Shown here piece by piece: positions 9,518 to 17,918 of a stretch of 64,000 bases of DNA. The notes below the pieces were generated by a model, which saw nothing but the letters and a program-made list of their open reading frames with translations, did not search any database and was not told where the DNA came from. Every line of letters starts with the position of its first letter. The stretch's first letter is position 1. The position numbers were made by a program, and so were the translations under genes. The DNA is from Paenibacillus faecis (GTDB lineage Bacteria > Bacillota > Bacilli > Paenibacillales > Paenibacillaceae), in the NCBI RefSeq assembly GCF_008084145.1, contig NZ_VSDO01000001.1, positions 1,130,840 through 1,194,839 of the forward strand. Reading direction: 5' to 3'.

Positions 9518-10591
9518 TTACAACACCTTCTCTTTCTTGCGCTTGAGGTAGAATGGTTTCAACACAAACCTTACAATCCCCTGGGCCGCGATGAAGAAAA
9601 TGATCGAGCCGATAATGATCTTGATCAATTCCGGCGGAACCCCCGCGGCAAAGCTCATGCCGGCGGAACCATAGGTAAGCACGCCGTAAAGCGAACCTGC
9701 CAGGACAACCCCGAACGGATGATTCATCCCCAATAGCGCAACGGCTATGCCGTCAAAACCGTAGCCCGGGGATGCCGCGAACACGGATTGATAATGGAAT
9801 ACCCCAAGCACCTCAAAAGTTCCGGCCAAACCGGCAAACACACCGCTGATGAACATCGCCTTTACGACATTCCGGCCCACATTCATCCCGGCATAATCCG
9901 CTGCGTTCGCATTGAAGCCGACCGCACGCATTTCATAACCTTGTTTGGTTTTCCACAAATAAACATAGAAGAACACAGCCGCCAGCAGGGCTATGACCGT
10001 TCCCCAGTGAACGCGCGCATTGTTGAAAATGCCTCCCAAAAATGTCATAGCCGCCGAAGCGCCGATATCTTCGGAGCGATTCTGACCTTTCATCAGGAAG
10101 AAATGGCGAATCACGTAATTGGAAAGATATAAAGCCGTCCAGTTCAGCATAATCGTCGTGATGACCTCGTTAATGCCGCGCTTGGCCTTCAGATAACCGG
10201 CGATCGCCGCCCAAAGTCCGCCCGCGATCCCGCCGGCAATGACGGCCAGCGGCACGACGATATTAGAGGATACGCCCGTCATTAAGAGGGATACGGAGGT
10301 GGCGGTCGTCATCCCGATCAAAACCTGCCCGTCCGCACCGATATTAAACATCCCGGAGCGAAACGCAAAGGCGACCGCAAGACCGGTAAAGATCAGCGGA
10401 GTAATTTGACGAATCGTCTCCCCGAAATCATACGGATTACCCACAACGCGCTGAATCAATGCGCTGTAGGCCACCAGGGGATTGTAACCGCCGAGAAGCA
10501 TGACTACCGCGCCGACCAGCAGGCCGAGCAAAATGGCCACAAGCGGAACGATCAGGCTGTCCAGCGAAAATATTTTGCGCAATTTATCCAT
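9518..10591 (-). CDS. Nucleoside ABC transporter permease (NupP/YufP type)
   Basis: 357 residues with an N-terminal membrane helix and about eight more, in the same permease family as its downstream partner. The coupling loop is 'TKQGYEMRAVGFNANAADYAGMNV', and 'FNIGADGQVLIG' near the N-terminus is typical of BMP-type nucleoside transporters. The start codon overlaps the ATPase gene by eight bases, so translation is coupled. Substrate assignment to nucleosides rests on the family and the neighbouring BMP lipoprotein. Confidence 0.9.
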   Translation of the reverse strand: MDKLRKIFSLDSLIVPLVAILLGLLVGAVVMLLGGYNPLVAYSALIQRVVGNPYDFGETIRQITPLIFTGLAVAFAFRSGMFNIGADGQVLIGMTTATSVSLLMTGVSSNIVVPLAVIAGGIAGGLWAAIAGYLKAKRGINEVITTIMLNWTALYLSNYVIRHFFLMKGQNRSEDIGASAAMTFLGGIFNNARVHWGTVIALLAAVFFYVYLWKTKQGYEMRAVGFNANAADYAGMNVGRNVVKAMFISGVFAGLAGTFEVLGVFHYQSVFAASPGYGFDGIAVALLGMNHPFGVVLAGSLYGVLTYGSAGMSFAAGVPPELIKIIIGSIIFFIAAQGIVRFVLKPFYLKRKKEKVL

Positions 10592-12122
10592 GCGATTGAC
10601 CTCCCTGTTCCATGAAACCGGCCATCATCAGTCCGAGCTCCTGATCGTTCGTGTCCTGCGGACGCACCTCACCGACAATTCTGCCTTCGTAAATAACGGC
10701 GATGCGATCCGATACATTCATAATTTCATCAAGCTCGAAAGAAATTAGCAGTACGGCTTTCCCTTTGTCCCGCTGTTCGATCAATTGCCGGTGAACGAAC
10801 TCGATCGCGCCCACGTCCAGTCCACGGGTCGGTTGAGCGGCGATCAGCAGATCCGGGTTCTTGTCTATTTCCCGAGCAATAATCGCTTTCTGCTGATTCC
10901 CCCCCGACAGAGAACGAGCTTTCGTATAAATGCTGGGGGTTCGCACATCGAACTGCTCCACCAGCTCTTCGGCATGGCGGTCTACTGTCTTCTGATCGAT
11001 AAATCCGCTTTTGCTGTACGGATGCTTATAGTACGTTTCGAGCACCATGTTCTCGCTGATGGAGAAATCGAGCACCAGTCCGTGCTTGTGCCGGTCCTCC
11101 GGGATATGGGACAACCCGCTTTCGATTATTTTGCGTACGGGCAGATTAGCGATTTCCTTGCCCGATAACTTGATGGAACCGGAGTTGATTTTGCGGAGCC
11201 CCGTAATCGCTTCGATCAATTCCGTTTGTCCGTTACCGTCCACCCCGGCGATCCCGACGATTTCTCCGGCTCTCACCTGCAGGTTCAGACCGTTCAACAC
11301 CGGAATTCCGTCCTTGTTTTGCATCTTGACCTCGTTCAACTGCAGAACAGGTTCTCCGGCAGCCGGCTCCTGTTTGTCAATTTGGAACGTAACATCCCGT
11401 CCCACCATCTTGGCGGCCAATTCGTTCGGGTTCGTGTTGTTCGTGTCGACCGTATCGATGACTTTTCCCCGGCGAATAATCGTCACCCTGTCGGAGATCT
11501 CCATGATTTCCTTCAGTTTGTGCGTGATGAGAATGATCGATTTGCCTTCCTCAACCAGCCTTTTCATAATCGCCATTAACTCTACAATTTCTTGCGGCGT
11601 AAGTACCGCTGTCGGTTCGTCAAATATAAGAATATCCGCGCCGCGAAACAAGGTCTTCATAATTTCGACCCGTTGCTGCATGCCAACCGAGATATCCTGA
11701 ATTTTGGCATTCGGATCGACCTGAAGACCGTATTGTTCCGACAATTTCGCCACTTGGGCGGACGCCGATTTATAGTCGATATTCAATCCCTTTTTCGGTT
11801 CCATCCCGAGAATAATGTTCTCGGTGACCGTAAAAGGCTGTACGAGCTTAAAGTGCTGATGCACCATGCCGATGCCCAGTTTGATCGCTTTGTTCGGGTT
11901 ATCGATCGTGACCTGCTTCCCATTGATCTCGATCGTGCCGTGATCGGGTTGGTAGAGCCCGAACAGGATGTTCATTAACGTGGATTTGCCCGCCCCGTTT
12001 TCGCCAAGCAGCGCATGGATTTCACCTTTACGCAAGGTCAGGCTGATTGAATCATTGGCTACAACACCGGGAAAAGATTTTGTGATTTGCTTCAACTCGA
12101 CTACGGTAGCCGCAGTGCTCAT
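10584..12122 (-). CDS. Nucleoside ABC transporter ATPase, duplicated domains (NupO/YufO type)
   Basis: 512 residues with two ABC domains. The first has Walker A 'GENGAGKST'; the second has the degenerate 'GVDGNGQTE' and the signature 'LSGGNQQK', as in sugar and nucleoside importers (RbsA-like). It energises uptake through the two permeases. The start at 12122 is chosen over an in-frame codon 33 bases upstream because GAGGGTGATTTC precedes it and the family aligns from 'VVELKQITKSFPG'. A hairpin separates it from the upstream lipoprotein gene. Confidence 0.93.
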   Translation of the reverse strand: MSTAATVVELKQITKSFPGVVANDSISLTLRKGEIHALLGENGAGKSTLMNILFGLYQPDHGTIEINGKQVTIDNPNKAIKLGIGMVHQHFKLVQPFTVTENIILGMEPKKGLNIDYKSASAQVAKLSEQYGLQVDPNAKIQDISVGMQQRVEIMKTLFRGADILIFDEPTAVLTPQEIVELMAIMKRLVEEGKSIILITHKLKEIMEISDRVTIIRRGKVIDTVDTNNTNPNELAAKMVGRDVTFQIDKQEPAAGEPVLQLNEVKMQNKDGIPVLNGLNLQVRAGEIVGIAGVDGNGQTELIEAITGLRKINSGSIKLSGKEIANLPVRKIIESGLSHIPEDRHKHGLVLDFSISENMVLETYYKHPYSKSGFIDQKTVDRHAEELVEQFDVRTPSIYTKARSLSGGNQQKAIIAREIDKNPDLLIAAQPTRGLDVGAIEFVHRQLIEQRDKGKAVLLISFELDEIMNVSDRIAVIYEGRIVGEVRPQDTNDQELGLMMAGFMEQGGQSHG

Positions 12123-12160
12123 GAAATCACCCTCACCATCATGGGATTTACGCAAACAAC

Positions 12161-12187
12161 AAGGCCAGCTAAGATAACACTGGCCTT
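12161..12187 (-). terminator. Intra-operon attenuating hairpin after the lipoprotein gene
   Basis: CAAGGCCAG and CTGGCCTTG arms are followed by TTGTTTG, a weak T-tract. The position between binding protein and ATPase fits partial termination, giving excess binding protein. Confidence 0.65.
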
Positions 12188-12244
12188 GCCTGCTTGTACA
12201 TATTAAACTATCGGCCGTATTGCAGCTTCCGTTACAGAGCTTGA

Positions 12245-13315
12245 TTACTCTGCGGGAACCGTAATTTCGCCGCTGATGATCTTTTGCTTGTATTCTTCGA
12301 CTTTGTCGAGAATTTCCTGGCTCACATTTTTCTTGGAAGTCTCAGGCAGACCTACGCCGTCATCTTTCAGAGTCAGATTAGTTACCGTACCGCCCTTGAA
12401 AGTTCCGTCGATGACTTGTTGAGTTACGTTCTTAACCGCAACGTCCACCCGTTTGATCATGGAAGTCAAAGTAACGTCGTCGCCGAATTCCAGCGATTGG
12501 TCCTTGTCAACGCCGATAACCCAAACTTTGGTGCCGCCAGCGTTATTGCGAGCTTTCGCTTCGTTAAATACGCCGTTACCGGTTTGTCCGGCCGCCGGGA
12601 AGATAATGTCTGCGCCGTCGTTATAGAGCTGGCTCGCCAGCGATTTCCCTACATCCGGTTTGTCATATGCGCCGGCGTAAGTAGGGATTACTTCCGCGTT
12701 AGGGTTAACTGCCTTTACACCCGCTTGGAAGCCGACTTCAAAGCGTTTGATTACCGGACTTTCGGCCCCGCCGATAAACCCGACTTTGTTAGTTTTTGTC
12801 GTCATCCCTGCGACTACGCCGACCAGAAAGGCCCCTTCGTTTTCGGCAAACGTAATGGATTCCACGTTAGGAGCATCAACCACGCTGTCGATGATCGCCA
12901 GGTTCGCGTTTGGATTCGCGTCCGCCACTTGTTTCAAAGCGTCGCCAAGGTCAAAGCCGATTGCCCATGTCAGATTATAACCGCCTTGCACGAACTGGTT
13001 CAAGTTAGGAATGTAGTCCGCGCTGCTGTTACTTTGCAGGTATTTGTGTTGAATCCCTTGCTCTTTGCTCAGCGCCTCAAGAGCTTCCCAAGACGATTGG
13101 TTGAAAGACTTGTCGTTTACGCCGCCAATGTCCGTAACAAGACCTACCTTGATATCGGCCCCTTTCTTCGCCTCATCGCTCGTTTGGGTATTGCCGGCTC
13201 CCGTATTCGACGCTGCGCCGTTGCCGCCCGCGTTCTCCTTTTTGTTGCCGCATCCCGCCAGAATCATCATCAGCGCGAGGACCATGACTAAAGAAAATTT
13301 GAAGGCTCTGTTCAT
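12245..13315 (-). CDS. BMP-family nucleoside-binding lipoprotein (NupN/BmpA type)
   Basis: A 356-residue extracytoplasmic receptor. The signal peptide ends in the lipobox 'LAGC', so Cys22 is lipidated and anchors the protein to the outer face of the membrane. A Ser/Gly/Asn-rich linker is followed by the BMP domain ('KVGLVTDIGGVNDKSFNQSSWEAL', 'VGFIGGAESPVIKRFEVGFQAG'). It captures purine nucleosides for the permeases and ATPase encoded downstream. GGGGG lies 11 bases ahead of the ATG. A TATAAT-like -10 box is seen at 13372-13377, without a clear -35. Confidence 0.93.
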   Translation of the reverse strand: MNRAFKFSLVMVLALMMILAGCGNKKENAGGNGAASNTGAGNTQTSDEAKKGADIKVGLVTDIGGVNDKSFNQSSWEALEALSKEQGIQHKYLQSNSSADYIPNLNQFVQGGYNLTWAIGFDLGDALKQVADANPNANLAIIDSVVDAPNVESITFAENEGAFLVGVVAGMTTKTNKVGFIGGAESPVIKRFEVGFQAGVKAVNPNAEVIPTYAGAYDKPDVGKSLASQLYNDGADIIFPAAGQTGNGVFNEAKARNNAGGTKVWVIGVDKDQSLEFGDDVTLTSMIKRVDVAVKNVTQQVIDGTFKGGTVTNLTLKDDGVGLPETSKKNVSQEILDKVEEYKQKIISGEITVPAE

Positions 13316-13508
13316 TGACGTTAAATCCCCCTTATGATTTTTAACCTTGTCTAGGCTTCATGTACAGACCGATTATACCTTTAAATTAGTGTAAAATCCA
13401 TACTTTTAATGACCGAAGGTTAAATAAGTTTCGCCTTTTTGTGAAATGAAGCGCTTACCTTTGCCATAACTGCCACAGAACGTTCGCTATGTGTAAATAT
13501 CAAAGATT

Positions 13509-13532
13509 ACCGGCCTCGGTCAGGCCGTTTTT
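13509..13532 (+). terminator. Plus-strand terminator-like hairpin without an upstream plus-strand gene
   Basis: CGGCCT-cggt-AGGCCG type stem (13511-13527) followed by TTTTTAT on the plus strand. All flanking genes are on the minus strand, so it may stop antisense transcription or only look like a terminator. Confidence 0.4.
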
Positions 13533-13575
13533 ATCTATGTATAGCTTTTCCCCAAATGCTGTTTCTTAACACAAA

Positions 13576-13620
13576 ACGGCCGTCGTCTCCGGTAATTTCT
13601 CAACCAGTTACGACGGCCGT
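13576..13620 (-). terminator. Terminator of the infC-rpmI-rplT operon
   Basis: Perfect 11-base arms ACGGCCGTCGT/ACGACGGCCGT are followed by TTTTGTG on the minus strand, 13 bases after the rplT stop. Confidence 0.85.
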
Positions 13621-13633
13621 CTCAACATCTTAA

Positions 13634-13993
13634 TTAGGCGTTGATTTTCTCTTTGGCCACACTAGCCAACGAGTTAAATGCATTGATATCGTTAACAGCC
13701 AGGTCCGCAAGCATCTTGCGGTTGATGTTCACTTCAGCCAGCTTCAAACCGTGCATCAATTTGCTATAGGACAATCCGTTCATGCGGGCAGCGGCGTTGA
13801 TCCGCACGATCCACAGTCTGCGGAAGTCGCGTTTTTTCGTGCGACGGTCGCGGTATGCGTAAAGCAAGGATTTCATCACTTGCTCGTTAGCGGTTTTGAA
13901 GATGCGGTGTTTCGAACCAAAATAACCTTTAGCCAGTTTCAATACTTTTTTATGACGACGACGAACGACGAATCCGCCTTTTACTCTTGCCAT
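13634..13993 (-). CDS. rplT: Ribosomal protein L20
   Basis: The 119-residue basic large-subunit protein is needed early in 50S assembly and binds 23S rRNA. Its sequence begins '[26 protein letters not shown]' in segments typical of L20 and contains '[18 protein letters not shown]'. It is the last gene of the operon. In Bacillus, L20 represses its own operon by binding the leader RNA, and a matching terminator lies upstream of infC here. Confidence 0.97.
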   Translation of the reverse strand: MARVKGGFVVRRRHKKVLKLAKGYFGSKHRIFKTANEQVMKSLLYAYRDRRTKKRDFRRLWIVRINAAARMNGLSYSKLMHGLKLAEVNINRKMLADLAVNDINAFNSLASVAKEKINA

Positions 13994-14026
13994 ATTAATA
14001 AACCTCCCAATAAGTTGTGTTAAAAA

Positions 14027-14227
14027 TTACTTCAAGTTTGCAAGTTGTTGCTTCAAACGGCTAACGTCACCGGAATAAGCCACAGGGCTGTTTGCCAATA
14101 CACGTTTAGCGCGTTTGGACTTATGGGACAGCAAGTGATTGCGGTTCGCTTTGTAACGTCTTACTTTACCGGATCCGGTAATTTTGAAGCGGTCCTTCAG
14201 ACTGCTGTGGGTTTTCATTTTAGGCAT
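14027..14227 (-). CDS. rpmI: Ribosomal protein L35
   Basis: 66 residues, the standard L35 length, very basic, with the family start 'MPKMKTHSSLKDRFKITGSG' and 'HLLSHKSKRAKR'. It is a component of the large ribosomal subunit. It sits between infC and rplT in the conserved order, 33 bases before rplT, with an AGGGGGAAGTACA ribosome site. Confidence 0.97.
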   Translation of the reverse strand: MPKMKTHSSLKDRFKITGSGKVRRYKANRNHLLSHKSKRAKRVLANSPVAYSGDVSRLKQQLANLK

Positions 14228-14288
14228 TGTACTTCCCCCTCAAAGTTTGTGAGCTGCGCGGCTCACCGGTCAAGCCCGGGATTCGCGC

Positions 14289-14801
14289 TTAGTTTTTAGG
14301 TGCCAAAATCATGATCATGCTGCGGCCTTCCAATTTCGGATGGCGCTCAATCGTGGAAAGTTCCGCAACCTCGTCTTTGACGCGATCGAGAATTTTCTTA
14401 CCGATGTCAGCATGGGTAATTTCACGTCCGCGGAAACGGACCGAACATTTTACCTTGTCTCCATCTTTTAAAAATTTGATCACATTGCGAAGCTTCGTCT
14501 GGAAGTCGTGTTCTTCGATATTCGCACGGAACCATACTTCCTTGATGTCCACTATCTTCTGATTCTTACGGGCTTCCTTCTCTTTCTTCTGTTGCTCGTA
14601 ACGGAATTTGCCATAGTCCATGATCCGGCATACCGGAGGCTTGGCCGTCGGCGCCACGTTAACCAGATCCAGATTCAGGTCGATGGCCATTTGAAGTGCC
14701 TCGCGGATCGGTTTGATACCGATCTGTTCCCCGTTGGCTCCCACCAAACGTACCTCTTTGGCCCGTATCTCATCGTTGATCAAATGTTCCTTACTGATAA
14801 T
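14289..14801 (-). CDS. infC: Translation initiation factor IF-3, with AUU start codon
   Basis: IF-3 binds the 30S subunit, prevents premature 50S joining and proofreads initiator tRNA and the start codon. The protein has the linker and two domains ('AKPPVCRIMDYGKFRYEQQKK', 'KCSVRFRGREITH'). The first conventional codon is TTG at 14783, but GGAGGT (14812-14807) points to an ATT at 14801 five to six bases downstream, giving an N-terminus M-I-S-K-E-H-L-I-N-D-E-I as in Geobacillus IF-3 and a 170-residue protein. AUU starts are known for infC and let IF-3 limit its own synthesis by discriminating against non-AUG starts. ATC at 14798 is a less likely alternative. Confidence 0.93.
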   Translation of the reverse strand: MISKEHLINDEIRAKEVRLVGANGEQIGIKPIREALQMAIDLNLDLVNVAPTAKPPVCRIMDYGKFRYEQQKKEKEARKNQKIVDIKEVWFRANIEEHDFQTKLRNVIKFLKDGDKVKCSVRFRGREITHADIGKKILDRVKDEVAELSTIERHPKLEGRSMIMILAPKN

Positions 14802-14860
14802 TCTCCACCTCCAAATAATTCTATTGTCCCTTTAATGAGGGTTATGGCTCAAAATAAAAA

Positions 14861-14886
14861 GGGATGCAGGTCCACGCCCGCATCCC
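14861..14886 (-). terminator. L20-type leader terminator upstream of infC
   Basis: GGGATGC-N12-GCATCCC followed by TTTTTATTTT lies inside the 5' leader, about 60 bases ahead of infC. Bacillus infC operons carry such a terminator in the L20-responsive leader; the leader here runs from about 15,015 to 14,802. Confidence 0.75.
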
Positions 14887-15022
14887 AAATTGATCGTCAA
14901 TTCTTCATGAATAAGTCTATTCATAAATCATTGGATCAAAACCAGCCAACACGATCGTTGGACAGGTGAGAAGCCATGGCCTCTGCTTGCAATCCAAAAC
15001 AGTTATTGCAACACACTTGAAT

Positions 15023-15052
15023 ACTTTAACATATTCCTCAAATCATTGTCAA
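15023..15052 (-). promoter_or_regulatory. Promoter of the infC operon
   Basis: A perfect TTGACA (15052-15047) and TAAAGT (15028-15023), spaced by 18 bases with an extended TG motif, lie on the minus strand directly next to the repeat array. Confidence 0.75.
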
Positions 15053-15148
15053 GCGATATAAAGCCGGATTTTGAGCACCGGAAGGGCCGGTTGAATTCAA
15101 GATTCGACGCCGACTTGACTTCGCAAGTAACCACTTCGTGATCAAAAG

Positions 15149-15196
15149 CCGGATTTTGAGCTACCCATTCAATAAAAAGCTCAAAATCCGGTTTTT
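15149..15196. terminator. Bidirectional terminator-like hairpin in repeat copy 1
   Basis: CCGGATTTTGAGCT and AGCTCAAAATCCGG are perfect 14-base arms around a 15-base loop. TTTTT follows on the plus strand and CTTTTG on the minus strand. It probably ends glycosyltransferase transcription. Confidence 0.7.
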
Positions 15197-15333
15197 CAGC
15201 ACCGAGAAGCTTGGATGAAACCGGACCTGAGGAGCGGAGCGTAGGAGGAGCCTACGTGAGCACCGGAAGGGCCGGTTGAATTCAAGATTCGATGCCGACT
15301 TGACTTCGCAAGTAACCACTTCGTGATCAAAAG

Positions 15334-15381
15334 CCGGATTTTGAGCTACCCATTCAATAAAAAGCTCAAAATCCGGTTTTT
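15334..15381. terminator. Bidirectional terminator-like hairpin in repeat copy 2
   Basis: The same 14-base arms and tails as in copy 1, displaced by 185 bases. Confidence 0.7.
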
Positions 15382-15539
15382 CAGCACCGAGAAGCTTGGA
15401 TGAAACCGGACCTGAGGAGCGGAGCGTAGGAGAAGCCTACGTGAGCACCGGAAGGGCCGGTTGAATTCAAGATTCGACGCCGACTTGACTTCGCAAGAAT
15501 CACTTCGTGATCAAAAGCCGGATTTTGAGCTACCTTAGA

Positions 15540-16778
15540 TTAGCCTTGTTTGCTTTGTACTTCTTCTAGGCGTACCACCCGCGTATGCTGCGTATGGCTC
15601 CACTGCTTGTTGTTCTGCGTAAAGAAAGCGTAAAACGTGATCGGCCACCACGATACCAAGTAAATCGGGAACAGCACCAGGTAGGCGTATACTTTCTTCG
15701 ATTTGACCTTCTCCAGAATCATCGCCGTCAGGAAGATAAACACGTTGGCCCCGATCGCTACAAAAGAGAGCCATAACGGAAGATGGGCATACAGCGTTTC
15801 GAAATTTGGACCGCCGAACAGCGATTGGTCCGCCCAGATAAACGCGGTCAGCAGGAAGGTCAGGAGCACGATGTAGACGTTAACCCCATACAAGGCCATA
15901 TCCAGTTTGACCAAATTCCGTTCCTTGATGCTCTTCCAGAGAAGCGGAAAGAAATACCGGCGAGCCACCGTGAAATGCCCCTGCATCCAGCGCAGGCGCT
16001 GACGCGCGGAAGCTTTGAATGTGAGCGGCTTTTCGTCAAAAAGTTTCGCGTCGTAGTTAAACACCGGATAAATCCCGCGTTCCACGCAGCGCATCGTAAA
16101 TTCCAAATCCTCAACCAGACTGGTGGCTCCCCATCCGATTTCTTTCAAGAGCTCGGTTTCGAAGCACATCCCCGTCCCTCCGAGGAAGTTAGCCATTTTC
16201 AAATTATGGCGGGACAGCTGCCACAACCGGTTGCAGTACCAATAGGAAATCCCGTAGGAAGCCGTAATCCAAGAGTCCTCAGGGTTTTTCGTGTCGATGT
16301 AGCCTTGAATGACCCGTGCTCCGGAACAGAGATCGTTATTCATCTCATTCAGGAAGTCCGGATGCGCCAAGTTATCGGCGTCAAACATCACGACCGCGTC
16401 ATACTGCCTCGGCATTTTCCACAGCTGCTTCAGCATCCATTCGATGGCGTATCCCTTACCGCGAAGGTTGGGATTCGTACGAACGCAGGCGTTCATGCCG
16501 TGGCTTCTGACAATGTCGGCGGTCCCGTCCGTGCAGTTGTCGCAGATGACAAATACATCGTACAGTTCCTTCGGGTAATTCAGTTCTTTCAGGTTTTCCA
16601 TCAAAGCGCCGACGACCTTTTCCTCGTTATGCGCCGCCACGAGAACGGCAAAGGATTTCGCCGGAGCAAAGGTTTTCTTGTTCTTTTTCTTGTACAAACC
16701 AAACAGCGCCAGACCGAACTGGTACACCCCTACCACCGCAAGCACAACCTGCAGCGATATCATAATGGCGTCCAACAT
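15540..16778 (-). CDS. Membrane-bound family 2 glycosyltransferase
   Basis: 412 residues. An N-terminal membrane helix (about 6-28) precedes a GT2 catalytic domain with 'VLVAAHNEEKVVGAL', the nucleotide-binding 'CDNCTDGTAD', the DxD-type 'FDADN' and the acceptor/processivity motif 'QRLRWMQGH' (QxxRW). Three to four C-terminal membrane helices follow (about 290-385). This layout is that of processive, cellulose-synthase-like enzymes making exopolysaccharide or extending lipid-linked glycans; the sugar cannot be predicted. GGGGG lies 11 bases ahead of the start, and GAGATCA is nearer. It ends five bases from the repeat array. Confidence 0.9.
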   Translation of the reverse strand: MLDAIMISLQVVLAVVGVYQFGLALFGLYKKKNKKTFAPAKSFAVLVAAHNEEKVVGALMENLKELNYPKELYDVFVICDNCTDGTADIVRSHGMNACVRTNPNLRGKGYAIEWMLKQLWKMPRQYDAVVMFDADNLAHPDFLNEMNNDLCSGARVIQGYIDTKNPEDSWITASYGISYWYCNRLWQLSRHNLKMANFLGGTGMCFETELLKEIGWGATSLVEDLEFTMRCVERGIYPVFNYDAKLFDEKPLTFKASARQRLRWMQGHFTVARRYFFPLLWKSIKERNLVKLDMALYGVNVYIVLLTFLLTAFIWADQSLFGGPNFETLYAHLPLWLSFVAIGANVFIFLTAMILEKVKSKKVYAYLVLFPIYLVSWWPITFYAFFTQNNKQWSHTQHTRVVRLEEVQSKQG

Positions 16779-17339
16779 TGATCTCTGTACCCCCTTTTAA
16801 CTCCTTTAAATTTTCATGTCTTTTTTCTCTAAATCTGGTACGGAGTTTTTCATGACCCTTATTGCTTTTCTTTTTTGAAAATCTAAAATCTTTTCAACGC
16901 TTTTTCGATTTTCCATGACTTTGCACCATTTGTCAAACCGGTGTAAGACCTGATGGCCGCAAAATCCGGCAGTAGTGACTCTATATTCCCTCAAGACACC
17001 GTCGCTTCCCGCATTCGGTGCGTTTTGTTCTTATTTTCATCCGTTTTTGCGGTTTTTATTTCTTTAGTCCCCCCTTTTTCTCATATGTAAACGTTTATAT
17101 AAAAAAAGGCAGCTAATATACAAACGAAAAAAGCAAAGAAAAGTTTACTCAATAACTCATTTTTCTTTAAACTTTTTTGCTATCATTTGAATCAACGGCA
17201 CAGCTTCGTTCACATTAATTTAAAAAAAGGGTATATTAACACAAAACGTCGCCTGTCCATAAAGAGCGAGGATTATGTAAAATATGTAGCAAACAACTTG
17301 ACCGGTTTCTTGCAGCAAACCATGCGCGGAGGGATCTTT
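16779..17339. other. AT-rich divergent intergenic region
   Basis: It separates the divergent glycosyltransferase and PAP2 genes and must carry both promoters, though no -35/-10 pair stands out. A run of 62 sense codons on the minus strand (16806-16994, TTG start) lacks a ribosome site and family resemblance, and I do not call it a gene. Confidence 0.6.
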
Positions 17340-17867
17340 ATGACTCGATTGCTTCAAAAACTGATACGACTGGACCAGAAACTGTTCGTGGGAATCAACG
17401 GACGGCTGCACCGAAGTTTTCTGAATTTCTGGCTGTACTATCTGACCCACCTGGGCGGAGCCACCTTTACGATCCTGGCCACCTTGCTGATCTGGCTGGC
17501 AGCCCCGGAACCTTGGAACAAAACGGGACTTCAGGCGGGTGTCGCCTTGGCCATCAGTCACCTCCCGGTCGCTCTTGCCAAAAAAACATACCCGCGTGTC
17601 CGTCCCTACCTGACCCTCCCGGGGACGAACACCTTTCGGAATCCGCTGACGGACCACTCTTTTCCTTCCGGCCATACGACCGCCATATTTTCGGTAACCA
17701 TGCCGTTTATCGCGGCGATGCCGGCGCTTGCGTTCGTTCTCGGGCCCGTGGCTTTAATCGTGGCCATATCGCGCATTTATCTGGGGCTGCACTATCCTTC
17801 CGACGTGCTTGCGGGGGCCGTCATCGGGACTTCCGTAGCCCTCGGGACGGTTGCATTATGGACGTAA
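17340..17867 (+). CDS. PAP2-family membrane phosphatase
   Basis: 175 residues with five or so membrane helices. All three PAP2 motifs are present: 'KKTYPRVRP' (KxxxxxxRP), 'PSGHT', and 'SRIYLGLHYPSDV' (SRxxxxxHxxxD), with the catalytic histidines. Such enzymes dephosphorylate undecaprenyl pyrophosphate, phosphatidate or phosphatidylglycerophosphate on the outer leaflet. The frame is open from 17187, but ATG 17340 is right after GGAGGGATCTTT and the membrane protein begins there. It lies 51 bases ahead of a glycolipid-synthase-like gene, suggesting a shared lipid or envelope role (inference). Confidence 0.9.
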   Translation: MTRLLQKLIRLDQKLFVGINGRLHRSFLNFWLYYLTHLGGATFTILATLLIWLAAPEPWNKTGLQAGVALAISHLPVALAKKTYPRVRPYLTLPGTNTFRNPLTDHSFPSGHTTAIFSVTMPFIAAMPALAFVLGPVALIVAISRIYLGLHYPSDVLAGAVIGTSVALGTVALWT

Positions 17868-17918
17868 AGGGGATATTGTAGTTGGTAGAAAAACCTTGCA
17901 GGAAAAGGTGAAACTAAA

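Larger units (their letters stand above)
13316..13633. other. Intergenic region between the nucleoside transporter and rplT
   Basis: It holds the probable -10 box of the transporter (TATAAT, 13377-13372, minus strand), a plus-strand terminator-like hairpin (13509-13532) and the rplT terminator (13576-13620). No purine riboswitch core and no gene were seen. Confidence 0.6.
15058..15535. repeat. Tandem array of a 185-bp intergenic repeat (2 full copies plus a partial)
   Basis: Copies begin with GAGCACCGGAAGGGCCGG at 15073, 15258 and 15443, exactly 185 bases apart; the third stops after about 90 bases, and a fragment of the unit (CCGGATTTTGAGC) precedes the first. Copies differ at only a few positions. 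Each full copy carries a large hairpin (15149-15191, 15334-15376) and short inverted pairs such as CGTAGGAGAAGCCTACG. The array fills the whole gap between the infC promoter and the glycosyltransferase stop. No coding frame and no spacer structure of the CRISPR kind is present. Confidence 0.9.

Noticed and set aside
13448-13461. CcpA (cre) site ahead of the nucleoside transporter (AAGCGCTT core)
   Set aside because: Only the central eight bases agree; the outer TG and CA positions of the consensus are absent.
13316-13500. Purine riboswitch upstream of the nucleoside-binding lipoprotein
   Set aside because: The conserved junction sequences of the purine aptamer are not visible in the short leader.
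15058-15535. Possible CRISPR array
   Set aside because: The repeat unit is 185 bases with no unique spacers, and no cas genes are nearby; it is a tandem intergenic repeat.
16806-16994. 62-codon open frame upstream of the membrane glycosyltransferase
   Set aside because: It begins at TTG without a ribosome site, resembles no family and lies in AT-rich promoter DNA.
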